Assembly (NCBI GenBank): GCA_963855995.1
Contig: OY979723.1
Location: 9,739,013-9,803,012, forward strand
Reading direction: 5' to 3'
Origin: Muricea muricata
Lineage: Eukaryota; Cnidaria; Anthozoa; Malacalcyonacea; Plexauridae
DNA: 64,000 nt
The position numbers were made by a program, and so were the translations under genes. Below, in pieces: positions 21,458-32,871 of this stretch. Numbering within the stretch: position 1 is the first letter of the stretch; every line of letters starts with the position of its first letter. The notes below the pieces were generated by a model. It saw only the letters and a program-made list of their open reading frames with translations, ran no database searches and was not told the DNA's origin.

Positions 21458-21625
21458 CATAGGCGGCCCAATTCAGCGTGTAGTTTCATATAGAGATCAG
21501 TAGCGAGCGGTAGCGTATTGTTTACATATATAATATACATACATGTATATTATATATGTAAACAATACGCTACCGCTCGCTACTGATCTCTATATGAAAC
21601 TACACGCTGAATTGGGCCGCCTATG
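21458..21625. mobile_element. 168-bp near-perfect palindrome MITE, family P
   Basis: Starts CATAGGCGGCCCAATTCAG and ends CTGAATTGGGCCGCCTATG; both arms are complementary to a centre near 21541. Flanked by GTCACAT on each side. A second copy is at 49381-49558. Non-coding; apparent reading frames across it are self-complementary shadows. Confidence 0.9.
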
Positions 21626-21626
21626 G

Positions 21627-22878
21627 TCACATATAGAAAATGCAATATTGTTGATCAAGCATAGAAGTTCTATTCATCCTTCGCCCGTGTTGATCAGATG
21701 CACTAGTTGTACTCATCCTTCGCTCTCGATGATCTGGTGTAGTAGTGCCATTCATTCCTCTCTCTCGTTGATCAGAACTGGAAATTCTATTTATGCTTCG
21801 CCCGTGTTGATCAGATGCAGTTGTTGTACTCACGATTTGCTCTCGTTCATTAGGTGTAGTAGTTCTATGCATCCCTCGCTGTCGCTCATCAAGTGTAATA
21901 CTTCTAGTTAATGTTCTTCGCTCTCGATGATCTGGTGTGGTAGTTATTCTACTCATCCCCAGCTCTCGTTCGCGAAAATACACTGGCTTTCTCAATGTGC
22001 TCTCAAAACACGACATTTGCTTTCTGTCACTATTATCCAACCTGGCAACCCGTTTGTTAACAATACTAAGTAAATCCGTCAAATTCATGCCATGGTTACG
22101 TTCATTTAAGACTTCCATCAAAACAGTAATAAACCACGAGCCCTGTGTCACATCTCTGTACGATTCATATCCATCGAATGTAGAGTAAGCAACTAGTATA
22201 TCTGCCTCAAAAGGAATTCGAGCAGGAGTGATTGGAGGACTATCAGCTTGCACCGTATAGACTCCTCTATCAGCATTTCTTCCTCTGCAATTTTGCATGA
22301 AGAAAAGTTTTGGCTTATTTGCTAAAGAAACTATGCCCCTAAACTTGCTGATGACATTATTGACGGTAATACTGTTACCATCAGTTCCATATATAACATC
22401 ACCCTCGTCTCCGCGGCTAGATATGAAAACTAGTAGAGCATCGTAGACTCTGAATGGTGTTTTGGAAAAGCTCTCGCAAACTTGTATCATTTCCTCCGCT
22501 GTCAGCAGTGGCGTAGCCAGCTTCGATAATTGGAGGGGCGAATATTCATATATTTGTGTTCACGGACCTTAAAAACAATCGATTTCAAAAGAAATTAATG
22601 ATGCAAAACATGATACATGAATATTCGCCCCGCCAATTATCGACGCTGGCTACGCCACTGGCTGTCAGATCATCATGATAAAAGTAAGTGAAACCAAAGC
22701 TTCTACAAAACGCAAGAATTTTCGTTTTGTCATACTGCGCTCCTGGTCGGTTTGGAAGCCACAAATTTCTCACTCTGCTTCGAAATATGGTATTGGTTAT
22801 GACCAACGCAATACCTTTACCAATTACAAATTGATCATTGTCGAATTCATCTCTCAATGACAACGACCGCGATGCCAT
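21627..22878 (-). pseudogene. Caspase C1, repeat-tailed, disrupted by a MITE
   Basis: Intronless frame from 22878 on the minus strand: MASRSLSLRDEF, GKGIALVITNT, pocket motif NRPGAQYD, then DLTA. Here a 155 bp element and its 8 bp duplication (163 bp, not a multiple of three) shift the frame. The rest resumes at 22490 with ISSRGDEGDVIYG, FFMQNCRGRN, EADILVAYST, SYRD and GSWFIT. The catalytic SHG is SRG here (His to Arg), whereas C2 and C3 keep His. The tail has seven or more 13-residue repeats (TTTPDHRERRMS, TTASDQHGRSIN types) ending in DQQYCIFYM. Two independent lesions, the insertion and the lost His, make this a dead gene. Confidence 0.85.
22506..22660. mobile_element. 155-bp hAT-type MITE inside caspase C1
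   Basis: Ends CAGTGGCGTAGCCAGC and GCTGGCTACGCCACTG, flanked by GCTGTCAG on both sides (22498-22505 and 22661-22668). C2 and C3 show the uninterrupted target CCGCTGTCAGATC. The 8 bp duplication and CAGTG end are typical of hAT elements. Confidence 0.95.
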
Positions 22879-24327
22879 GATTTAAAATGAAACGTAGGAA
22901 TTAAATGTTTATTTTTGAAAGAATTTCCCCCCAACTGGGAACATCGTCGCTGCTAGTGCATTCTATGTTCATAGTTATGTGTGGAATTTGTTGCGAAATA
23001 TTTTTTTGAAAAAAAGGTGCTTCCCAACAGTCTTGTGACTAAAGATTCGCTAATATGACGACACTGTCACGCTAATCATTCAAAAGCACCACTCAAAAAG
23101 TCCGACTTAAAATGCTACTTTAATTGTCATTGTTGATAAATATGATTGTTCCCATGAATGCACAAAGAATGTTATGCATTTAATTTTTTATGTAAAAATG
23201 AAAAAAAATTCATGAGTATTACATAAACGACAGCATGATAGGATGTTCATGCAATGATAACTAGTTTAAATAATATAATTGTATGTGCTTGTTAAATTAG
23301 CTTTGGCAACGCTTAGCAGGTTTGTATTCGGGTCTATTGGTTTTGTATTGAAAAAATTCGACTTATGCTGCATTATATTAAAACAAAGAGAATTCTTTGT
23401 TCTTTAGAAAACTTTGCGAGAGACAGAGTGTTCGAGAAGGTACTAAAGCCACCAGCTAGGGACATCTGCGCGAAAACGAAACAGTGATTTTCATTGGCTT
23501 ATTTGAATTACGTTTGACCAATCAACAATGAAAATACTTTGTTACTCCGCCTGCGTAAGCGTAGCCGTACAGCGGAGTCTGTTGTCGACGATGTCACAAA
23601 CAGGCTCTGTGATAAATCTATACATTTAATGATACCTAGACACTTTCTATTGACATTTGTGGATAATAGGGACATTAATTGCCTCGTTAAAACTTGATTT
23701 TTTCCTGAGCAGTACGAGACAATCATGCATAGACCGGGGCAGCTAGGAGTGAACGCCTTGGCTAGGCGTCTTGTTCTATGTAGAAAACCTTTGCCTCCCA
23801 ACTGCGAAAGAGCTCCCGAGGAGTTGATACATAGCAAGACCCATATTAAAAAGCTAACGTCTTAGCCTGTCTATATTCACCAAATGCTTGGTCTTTCCGA
23901 CCGTGAAGGATATATTTCTGTGCCGTGTCGAACTGATGTTGGACACTCCATTGTTCTATTACTGTTTTTGACACATCCTGAATGTACAACAGAGCAAACT
24001 ACAGACTCTCCAGTTTGCCGGTTACCCTAATATTCTGTCTTCTCTACCCTGAGGTAGAGAAGAAAAAACGGGTCGGATACGAGTATTTATATAGTAAGTC
24101 TCTTAAGGCTTCTTAGAAACGATGAATTTCAATATTGTTGCTATTCTTGTATTTTCACCTTCTATATGTTTCGAAAGTCAAACACTTCCAATTCAGAACC
24201 GCCAATCCCTTTTTCAATTCATCACTTGATAAAGTTCACTTGATAAAGTTCACTTGAAACCGCACAGTCCGTACCGCAGTTTTGAGAAATTATCGACGAT
24301 CAACAGTACATAATTTACTAACTATAG
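22879..24327. other. Intergenic region between head-to-head C1 and B3
   Basis: Probable shared 5' region of the divergent pair; it is the shortest of the three equivalents (others 32468-34887 and 43302-45804, which carry extra insertions). Conserved among copies: ATGACGACACTGTCACGCTAATC near 23055 and the block GTCGACGATGTCACAAACAGG near 23583. No coding exon recognised. Confidence 0.6.
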
Positions 24328-26872
24328 ATGAACAGCGACAGTGCTGACAGTTCTAATATAAGTCATAATGAAGAAGGGGAAATAGTGTCAAAGGTGAGAT
24401 TGCTAATTGTTATAGGAAAAGCTGCAATAGTGCTATGCCTTTTTACTTGTAAAAAATAACCAAGTGTAAAATTTAAGATCAGTGATCTCTATGTTTTTAA
24501 CTTTTTTAACCTTTGTAGTGCTAAAAATATCGAGTTAACTAATTCCGAATATACAGAACATCTTTAGAATCAATATTTCGATCATTCAAACAAGACTTAT
24601 TAAAATTGAAACTGTAAATTTTCGACTTCATTTCGAAGTCATCTTCAGACAGAATGAAGTACGATATTTTACAACACACATACGAACACTGCTTGTGGAG
24701 TCATTCTTCTCTAGGATATAGCATTATAATTATAAACATATTCATATCAATTTTACGTCTTGTTTGAGCGTTATATATTAATTCCCAATGTGTCCTCTAT
24801 ATCTGAAATTTTTTGTACTTTACTTTTTTAAATTTTTGGCTAGTTAGGTTTCTCAATTGAAGGAGTTGTACTGTATACCTTAAAGCTCATCGTTCAAAAG
24901 ACTATAACTGTGCGCTTAAATCTTTCTAAATTCCCAATAACTTAATTAATTGGAGAGTCAACAAAACTTAATCAATTCATTTAGTATGATTTGATTTTTT
25001 CAGGCAAATGAGATTGCACATGAAAGCGATAGTTGCATTTCTGACAAGGAGCCGATTTCAGTTTCAATCAACACATTCAGTGTAAAAAGCCAACTTGAAG
25101 GTAAAGATTTGAAGAGAAAAATTTCCTGAATAACAATATAGACACTGGGTAACTCCTTTGGGCCCGGTTTTAGCCAGGGACATCCAATCAATCGAACACG
25201 GCCACCTGAGAAACGATCGAAAGAGGCCCATAAGTCAGTGACATCTCGAGACATATCTCGTCGCAACGGTTTAATGCAGCTTTTAAACAGTGTTATTTTC
25301 TATGTAAATCTTGTATTCGACAGTTCCAAGACATAATAGTGTCCGGAAGTGTTTTACTACCAGGCCAAAATATTTTGACGACGAAGGGAGAAAACGTGGG
25401 GAGTTCTTGGGCTAGGAGCACTTTATCTTATAACTACGCCACTGGCTCTAGAAATAGAAATTAAGTCAGGCTTATTACAGCAAATATGACATTGTTAAAG
25501 GTCGTTTTTGAGTGAGTACAACATTTTTTTGCTGTAGGGCAAGCATTGCATCAAATCAACAATGGCTACGCTCTGGTCATACACAATAGATATTTCAACG
25601 AACTTCGATCTAGAAGAGGATCTGAAAAAGATCTTGATGCGATAAAAATATTCTGTAAGGAAGCAGGTCTGTATCTTGATATAATAGAAAACGTCAGAGT
25701 CAACGAGATCCGCCGCCATTGTCGCCAACTCACACGAGATGAAAGTGAATTTCAAAAATATGATGGTTTCGTTTGTTTCATACTTAGCCACGGAAACAGG
25801 TAATTATCTAGTTTCATTACATAAAGTGCAGTGCTTTATATGGATGATGGATTATAGATTATTTAGCCTCTGATACTAAAAATCATGATTTAAAAATCAT
25901 TTCATTGTTATAGGGTATTCTACACGCAATCATAAATGAATTGAGCTGATGTGATAAGTTGATTACATAGAATTTCACACAGAAATTCATCCTCTTCCTC
26001 CTATTACATAAAAATGATCCTCTTTGGGTGTCTGCCTGTCGTCAACATGAATGAACGCCAGCAACCTCTTTAGTATTGACTGCATCAATCGCCTGCTCAA
26101 CTTCTTGTCCTGGTCGATCTTTCTCTACCTGTTTTTGACCATCGACCATTTGACCATCTCTACATTACAAATACTTAACTCCTTCCCTTCTTTAAAATCC
26201 CCGAAGGTCCAAGCTCTTTTACTTGACTACAACACCTTTTTGTGCCCTTTATAACTTTAAGGATTGCACGTAATTAGCAAAAGTTACTCAACATCCTGAT
26301 CCGTGAAAGTTGCACTTAGGACTATTTACATTTTCGCTTGTACATTCTTTAGTTCTGGTATCTGTGGAGTGTACGGCGAAACAATAAGCGTCGAAGAAAT
26401 TGTATCCTATTTCAAAGAAAACAACGACCTTCGCGGAAAACCTAAATTGTTCTTAATCCACGTTTGTCGAGCTGGCATCGAAGACGACGACCCCTGGATT
26501 GATTACAAAAAAACCTTATGCCCACTAGATTCACCCGACATCCTAGTCGCATATTCAACAATCTACGGCGAATTATCCTACAGGGATATTGACAATGGAT
26601 CATGGTTTATCCAAACTCTGCTCAAGCAGATTAGCACGCATGCGTACAACAAACACTTGATGGACATAATGATTTTGGTGAATAAAAAGATAGCTGAGAG
26701 CGAACTGAGTGGTTACAGACAAATGCCACAGCAGGTTTCGACATTGACAAAATTTGTGTACTTCAAGATGGCAGAGGTTGGGAAGGTGCAGGAAGCGAAA
26801 AACTCTATATATACTAAGCAGAGAAGGCACATCTGCAGGGATGAAACCAAATTCCTTAGCGGTTTACAATAA
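24328..26872 (+). CDS. Caspase B3 (4-exon model)
   Basis: Exons: 24328-24393 (start; MNSDSADSSNISHNEEG, phase 0), 25004-25100 (ANEIAHESDSCISD, phase 0 to 1), 25538-25799 (NNGYALVIHNRYF, RRGSEKD, catalytic FILSHGN), 26353-26872 (SGICGVYGETISV, LFLIHVCRAGIED, LDSPDILVAYST, YRD, GSWFIQTLL, end ETKFLSGLQ). All borders are AG and GT with matching phases. The active-site Gln before the catalytic Cys, which lines the Asp pocket in caspases, is His here, and the next Ala is Val: IHVCRA in place of IQACRG. His and Cys themselves remain. It may be an altered-specificity enzyme or a pseudo-protease. The prodomain is about 55 residues, acidic, with no death-fold domain seen. Confidence 0.8.
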
Positions 26873-28004
26873 CGAGCTAGACTTGCACCAAGTCTGCCTC
26901 TTGAATGGAATTTTGAATTAAGGAGGGCGGGCAGGCGAACGAAAAAGCAGGAAGCGGAGAGACAGACGTGTTTCCCTTGCAGCGCGCCAATTTTACGGGT
27001 TGAAAATTCAATCGGAGGCGGAGCTAAATATTGCCGCTAATTATTGTTCATCACAGAGTAGTTTATAATAATTAATTTAATTATGTATATGTATGCAATA
27101 TTTATTTACGATTTACAAAGTATAAACAGAATTATAAACAAGATTAACAACGCCGAATATTAAAATTAAGGTGGCTCCCTACTATTTTAGTTCAAAAGTG
27201 CATTGTAGCCGTTAAGACCCTCGCATTTCCACATCTTTCATGATAAAAATATGAAATTCAGTACAAGTGTTATTGAAGTCTTACTGAAGATTTTATGGTT
27301 GTGATTGTGTGCTAGAAGGTTGTTGCCATGGCAACAAATGGATTAGAACATGGCTTACTTTTCGTCTTCTTCCCACAATTTTCGGGATTTCCTTCGGTGA
27401 ATTATTTTTTAATTGAACAAGTTGCATGATATTGGCGTAATCGTTTCACTTACACATTTAAAAAAAATTTAATCGATACATTTTTTTATTATTCTCCAAA
27501 ATGTTAAAAATCGATAATAAAAAAAATTCCTTAGATTAAAATTTACAAAAATGTGACATTACAAGCGTCTGAGCGAGGTTAATTGATGAGCAAAATTTAA
27601 AAAAAATTCACCGAAGAAAACGGGCGAAATTTGTAGTCAAATTTCATTAAATTTCATTATATTTTTTTGCTCTAACGTCATAAAATTTTTGAAATCACGC
27701 GTGGAATCCGGTACAAGTCACCTATACGACCCTCATGTAATATGACACGCCACGTGTTAAAAATAGCATTTACTCGGACAAACATTGCGCGATTTATGCA
27801 TAGATACTATTACACGAAGGCATAACTAGCGAGCAAAGTTTGTTTTTTTCCCGTTTTTACGATAGAAACTGGAGAAATTGTTGAAATTTATTACTCTGTT
27901 TATTATTTAACGTATTCAAACGAGCAAAAAAGGTTTAAAAATTTAGTTTAACGGTGGATTATTGTGCTTGATTATTGTTGTCGTGTCCGACTACCGAATA
28001 TACT
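26873..28004. other. 3' flank of B3 and left part of an AGGTGGCTCCCTAC element
   Basis: A G-rich tract (26918-26935) follows the gene. At 27171 begins AGGTGGCTCCCTAC, the same terminus as the TA-flanked element at 15999, suggesting the THAP fragment downstream belongs to or sits in such an element. I did not find its right end. Otherwise AT-rich and non-coding. Confidence 0.5.
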
Positions 28005-28327
28005 ATGGTTAAGAGATGTGCTTGGGGTACTTGTAAAACTGACTCGCGCTATCCTGAAAGGTTGATAAAGGGTGGAAAAGTTATAAATTTTCATCTTTTC
28101 CTTCCGAGAAAAAATTAAAAGAACGTAGGGAATTGTGGATTCGTTCTTGTAGCCGGGCAGATGACTTTAAATGTACGAAGGATAGCTACATATGCAGCTT
28201 GCATTTTGTGGGAGAGAACGGGCCGACCGACAAAGATCCATATCCTGTTCCAGCTACAGCTAGTAGAGAAAAAGTTTGTTTTTTTGTATGTATACTGTAT
28301 GTCTACATATTACTTTTTATTCAGTAA
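28005..28327 (+). pseudogene. THAP-domain protein fragment, frameshifted
   Basis: From ATG at 28005: VKRCAWGTCKTDSRYPERL, GGKVINF, then a frame change near 28090, then ERRELWIRSCSR, KDSYICSLHFVGENGPTD, PYPVPA, to a stop at 28325. This is the C2CH zinc pattern of the THAP DNA-binding domain, including the closing proline. The frameshift and the lack of any downstream transposase make it a relic. The copy at 38910-39232 has the same shift, so the break predates the duplication. Confidence 0.85.
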
Positions 28328-28464
28328 TTTAAACTTCATTTAAAAACCTGCGCCATGGTAGGCTGTTTACATGTGTACATGACCTTAAGATGACCTAACG
28401 AGTACGACACATAATTTGCATTCCCACAATGTATAATATTTGGTGTTTTTTAATAGATCAAGCG

Positions 28465-29148
28465 GCTTTATAGAAGGTTGAAAAAGGGTGGAACATAGCG
28501 CTTTTGCATCTAGTCGGCCATTTACAATCTTGAGCGTTCCAACCCCACTGGCTCCCATGCATCCCCATACGTAGATTTTCCATCTCCATGTTTAACCGTG
28601 GATACGAGGCATTCTGGGTGGTACTCCTCTCCTACTCGTCGTCTAACAAATGCTCTTCTTCCCGGAATCATGTCAAAAATCGATTCGTCAGAAAACAACA
28701 TCCTTCCCCACTGCTCGTCTGTTCAATTTTTCCGCTCTTTACACCACTGCAATCTCTCCTTTTTGTGTGCATTTGTGCGAAGTGGCTTCTTCCTGGCAAC
28801 ACAGCCCTTCAACCCACTCTCTAGTAGTCTTCTTCTAATTGTGCTGGAACACACAACTGTCCCTGTTCAGCCCGCAAATTCCCTCTTTAGTCCTTTAGAT
28901 ATTGCTTTTCTGTTAGATAGAGACAGACGCTTTAGAAGACGGTCTTGGCGCTTTGATGTTACGCGAGGTGGACCAGTCCTAACTCTGTCCTTCACTGTGC
29001 CAGTTTCTTCCTTTTTCTTCAGTATTTCTTGAACAGCACACAGGCTAATCTTCTGCTTCCTGGCAATAGCACGTTGACGGTATCCTTCCTTTTCCAAAAT
29101 GACCACTTCAGCTCTTTCTTCCACTGTCAAGTTCCTTTTCTTTGCCAT
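28465..29148 (-). pseudogene. Tc1/mariner transposase N-terminal relic, copy 1
   Basis: Minus strand from ATG 29148: MAKKRNLTVEERAEVV, YRQRAIARKQKISLCAVQEI (helix-turn-helix), GPPRVTSKRQDRLLKR, EFAG, then a TGA that is TGC (Cys) in the second copy. The frame continues (RRRLLESGLKG, LQWCKERKN), meets a second stop at a usual Trp, then FSDESIFDMIPG with the first catalytic Asp, a frameshift, and GCMGASGVGTLKIVNGR before homology ends. The second and third catalytic acids are absent. Confidence 0.85.
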
Positions 29149-31042
29149 CTTAAGCCACTTTCACTTTGAGCAATTTAACTTCAACAATTTATATCTAACA
29201 AATACTTATTGTAGTTGTGGGACACGTATACAATATGTATTTGAAGTGAAGTGTGCGTATACGCTTTCTGGAGTAAGCACCAGCACGTGGAGCAAAATAA
29301 ATTGCAACAAATATGAAATTGAAGTTTCATTTACTTGTGTTTCAGAGTCTGACCTATGATAATGATAATATAAGGAAAAAAACATACTCCGAATAATAAT
29401 GCTACAAGGGGATATAGCTGGGAATTGCTTATTTTTGCTCTGAAAATTGGATTTCGTGCACTGGGACTCATAGGGGGGGGGGGGAGGGTGGGGGGGGGGG
29501 GGTAGAAAATGGGAACTAAATGGTTTAAGATTTGATTAAGAAAGCGACTAGGACTATAGAATTTAGTAAAATTTCGGTGGGAAAGAGGAAATAAAAGATG
29601 GTTAGACTAACAACAGCCCAGCGAGTGTCGTAACATTTACCAACATTATTTCTGAGGTATGTATATCATTTTGTTTATATCCGCCATGAAACGAGCAGAT
29701 AACTTAATTTAAAACCGAATGTGCTACAACTATGTTTTTCATTTTCTTTATTGATTGACTCCTATAAAACCTTGTTCACACATGTCGCTTTGCGCTGAGG
29801 TATAAGAAAAATATTAAGTTGATTCTGCAATGGAATAGAATTCACACAATCGCATGGGCAAGAAGAAGCCCTCCCTGATTCTTGTTTGTTTACATATTCT
29901 TTCACATACGTGAGAAGGAGAAAATCACCGATTCTTAGCTGATCTGACCGTGAGTAAAAAGCCTAGAACTAGCAACCGAATAAAAATCCATTTTGCTCTT
30001 TTTAATCACTTACATCTTTTATTCTCCTTTATGGAACTTATTGAAACTTTGTATCCATGTTCAATAAAGAAAATTATAAGTACACCAGAAATTTGGAACC
30101 CAAGTAAATTATACTTAATGAGAAATTTGCTAGTTTGGCTCGAAAATGGATTTCTATTTGACAACTAGTGCCAGTACTCTACGCGACATGTATGAGCCAG
30201 GCTTAAATTTCAGCATAAAATTTTGATAAAATTTCTGCCTATTCATGCACCAAGCGGTACGCTCACGCGTGTTCGTCATTTCTCGCCTAGAAAGCATAAA
30301 GAATATGAAGGAGAACTTTAAATAACTTTTAAACAAGAGCGGCGGGGATTTTCCGTGTTGACACGCATGGGGTTATATCAACATAGGCCTTAGCCAATGA
30401 GAGTTACAATCAGAATTAATAGAATCAGCGGAAGGGGGGGGGGGGTAGTATTCATACTGTTATTCATGATCATACCATTTAAGGGGCGGCTATGTGGAGG
30501 CAAGTTACCGAGTTAACTGGGTTGAATTTTACCACGAAAATTTCCTGGACAGCAAAATGACATTGCCTCCAAACTAAACCAACTATTCATTGCAACTTCG
30601 TTTAATAGATAGACAGAATTTTATTTCAACAGGGTAGCCCCGTATAACAACACTGGAGGCCCTGAAAGAGAGCCCTAATGCGAGTTTCAAAGACAAATGA
30701 GGATTCTAAAGAAACTAATTAACGCGGTTAACCAGTAAACTCGACTTCATGTAACAGCCCCCCCCCCCCAGTATAAATAGCAGGTTTAGTTGCTCGAAGA
30801 TTTGTTAAGAACGGTTGACACTATAGCGCAAGTGGCTTCCTATTCTTATTCTGGCGTATGTAAGTGAGCAAATGTGTGTAGATGTTACATTTCGAATTTT
30901 CCCTCGTAACAATTGCACGTAATTTGTCGTATGTTGTTAAACGGCCTTTACAAAATTTGAAATTCACCCGATGAAAAATTTTGTGTCAATGTTATTTGAT
31001 ATCGGTTACAATATCAATTGTTGTTATATATTTATTAAGATC
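29149..31042. other. Intergenic between Tc1 relic and C2; no gene seen
   Basis: Contains a long poly-G tract (29467-29503), another near 30436-30449 and a poly-C run at 30758-30769. From about 29638 on it is homologous to 41276-42330, the same flank of C3. No splice-bounded coding exon recognised. Confidence 0.6.
30770..30860 (+). promoter_or_regulatory. Candidate TATA-type core promoter and first-exon donor
   Basis: GTATAAATAG directly follows a poly-C tract; about 90 bp on is GGCGTATGTAAGTGAG, a consensus splice donor. The equivalent site at 42052 has AAGTATAAATTG, with the donor weakened to GTAATT. It points toward the 3' end of the minus-strand C2 gene, so any transcript would be antisense to it. 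Weak evidence. Confidence 0.25.
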
Positions 31043-31429
31043 TCATAATTGTTTAGGTGTGACAGATCTATTCATCGATCGCTCTCGTTGATTAGGTGTA
31101 GAAGTTCTATTTATGCTTCGCCCGTGTTGATCAGATGCAGTTGTTGTACGCACGATTTGCTGTCGTTCATTAGGTGTAGTAGTTCCATGCATTCCTCTCT
31201 CTCGTTGATTACAACTGGAAGTTCTATTTATCCTTCGCCCTTGTTGATCAGATGTAGTTGTTGCATGCACGATTTGCTGTCGTTCATCAGGTATAGCAGT
31301 TCTATGCATTCCTCGCTCTCGTTGATCAAGTGAAATACTTCTAGTTAATGTCCTTCGCTCTCGATGATCTGGTGTGGTAGTTGTAGTCATCCCTAGCACT
31401 TGTTGATCAAGTGTAGACGTTCTATTCAT
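31043..31429 (-). pseudogene. Open repeat tail beyond the C2 stop codon
   Basis: Directly in frame after the C2 TGA (31433-31435), another 128 codons remain open: MNRTSTLDQQ, TTTTPDHRERRTLTRS, ending RSVTPKQL and a stop. It contains about ten more 13-residue repeats. C1 has CGA (Arg) where C2 has TGA, so a single C-to-T change probably truncated a longer protein. The tail would still be made by readthrough. Confidence 0.7.
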
Positions 31430-31432
31430 CCT

Positions 31433-32467
31433 TCACCCGTGTTGATCAGATGCACTAGTTGTACTCATCCTTCGCTCTCGATGATCTGGTGTAGTAGTGC
31501 CATTCATTCCTCTCTCTCGTTGATCAGAACTGGAAGTTCTATTTATGCTTCGCCCGTGTTGATCAGATGCAGTTGTTGTACTCACGATTTGCTCTCGTTC
31601 ATTAGGTGTAGTAGTTCTATGCATCCCTCGCTGTCGCTCATCAAGTGTAATACTTCTAGTTAATGTTCTTCGCTCTCGATGATCTGGTGTGGTAGTTATT
31701 CTACTCATCCACAGCTCTCGTTCGCGAAAATACACTGGCTTTCTCAATGTGCTCTCAAAACACGACATTTGCTTTCTGTCACTATTATCCAACCTGGCAA
31801 CCCGTTTGTTAACAATACTAAGTAAATCCGTCAAATTCATGCCATGGTCACGTTCATTTAAGACTTCCATCAAAACAGTAATAAACCACGAGCCCTGTGT
31901 CACATCTCTGTACGATTCATATCCATCGACTGTAGAGTAAGCAACTAGTATATCTGCCTCAAAAGGAATTCGAGCAGGAGTGATTGGAGGACTATCAGCT
32001 TGCACCGTATAGACTCCTCTATCAGCATTTCTTCCTCTGCAATTTTGCATGAAGAAAAGTTTTGGCTTATTTGCTAAAGAAACTATGCCCCTAAACTTGC
32101 TGATGACATTATTGACGGTAATACTGTTACCATCAGTTCCATATATAACATCACCCTCGTCTCCGTGGCTAGATATGAAAACTAGTAGAGCATCGTAGAT
32201 TCTGAATGGTGTTTTGGAAAAGCTCTCGCAAACTTGTATCATTTCCTCCGCTGTCAGATCATCACGATTATAGTAAGTGAAACCAAAGCTTCTACAAAAC
32301 GAAAGAATTTTCGTTTTGTCATACTGCGCTCCTGGTCGGTTTGGAAGCCGCGAATTTCTCACTCTGCCTCGAAATATGGTATTGGTTATGACCAACGCAA
32401 TACCTTTACCAATTACAAATTTATCATTGTCGAATTCATCTCTCAAAGACAACGACCGCGATGCCAT
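31433..32467 (-). CDS. Caspase C2, repeat-tailed
   Basis: Intronless, 344 residues. MASRSLSLRDEF, pocket motif NRPGAQYD, catalytic SSHGDEGDVIYG, FFMQNCRGRN, inter-subunit loop TVQADSPPITP, EADILVAYST, SYRD, GSWFIT, then from about residue 248 a tail of seven 13-residue repeats (such as TTTPDHRERRTLT, TTASDQHGRSIN) stopping at SDQHG. All catalytic and pocket residues are present, with Asn where most caspases have Ala (QNCRG). Short 20-residue prodomain, no death fold. It lies head to head with B4. The apparent plus-strand frames rich in Ser and Cys opposite the tail are shadows of the repeat. Confidence 0.9.
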   Translation of the reverse strand: MASRSLSLRDEFDNDKFVIGKGIALVITNTIFRGRVRNSRLPNRPGAQYDKTKILSFCRSFGFTYYNRDDLTAEEMIQVCESFSKTPFRIYDALLVFISSHGDEGDVIYGTDGNSITVNNVISKFRGIVSLANKPKLFFMQNCRGRNADRGVYTVQADSPPITPARIPFEADILVAYSTVDGYESYRDVTQGSWFITVLMEVLNERDHGMNLTDLLSIVNKRVARLDNSDRKQMSCFESTLRKPVYFRERELWMSRITTTPDHRERRTLTRSITLDERQRGMHRTTTPNEREQIVSTTTASDQHGRSINRTSSSDQRERGMNGTTTPDHRERRMSTTSASDQHG

Positions 32468-32871
32468 GATTTAAAATGAAACGTAGGAACTAAATGTTTA
32501 TTTTTGAAAGAATTTCTCCCCAACTGGGAACATCGTCGCTTCTCATGCATTCTATGCTCATAGTTATGTGTGGAATTTGTTTCGAAAAATATTTTTTGAA
32601 AAAAAAGGTGCTTCCCAACAGTCTTGTGACTCAAGATTCGCTAATATGACGACACTGTCACGCTAATCATTCAAAAGCACCACTCAAAAAGTCCGATTTA
32701 AAATGCTACTTTGTCATTGTTGATAAATATGATTGTTCCCATGAATGCACAAAGAATGTTATGCATTTAATTTTTTATGTAAAAATGAAAAAAAAAAATG
32801 GCCACAGAGCAAAGTGGCGTAGTTTTTATTCGTTCCTGTACGTTCCAATTCATGAGTATTATATAAACGAC

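Noticed and set aside
28598-29032. 144-residue plus-strand frame (copy at 39503-39937)
   Set aside because: It is the antisense of the Tc1 transposase relic, which has clear helix-turn-helix and FSDES motifs on the minus strand.
31049-31663. Plus-strand Ser/Cys-rich repeat proteins opposite C tails (also 21543-21911 and 42366-42659)
   Set aside because: They are the complementary reading of the 39-bp coding repeat of the minus-strand C caspases and lack any other support.
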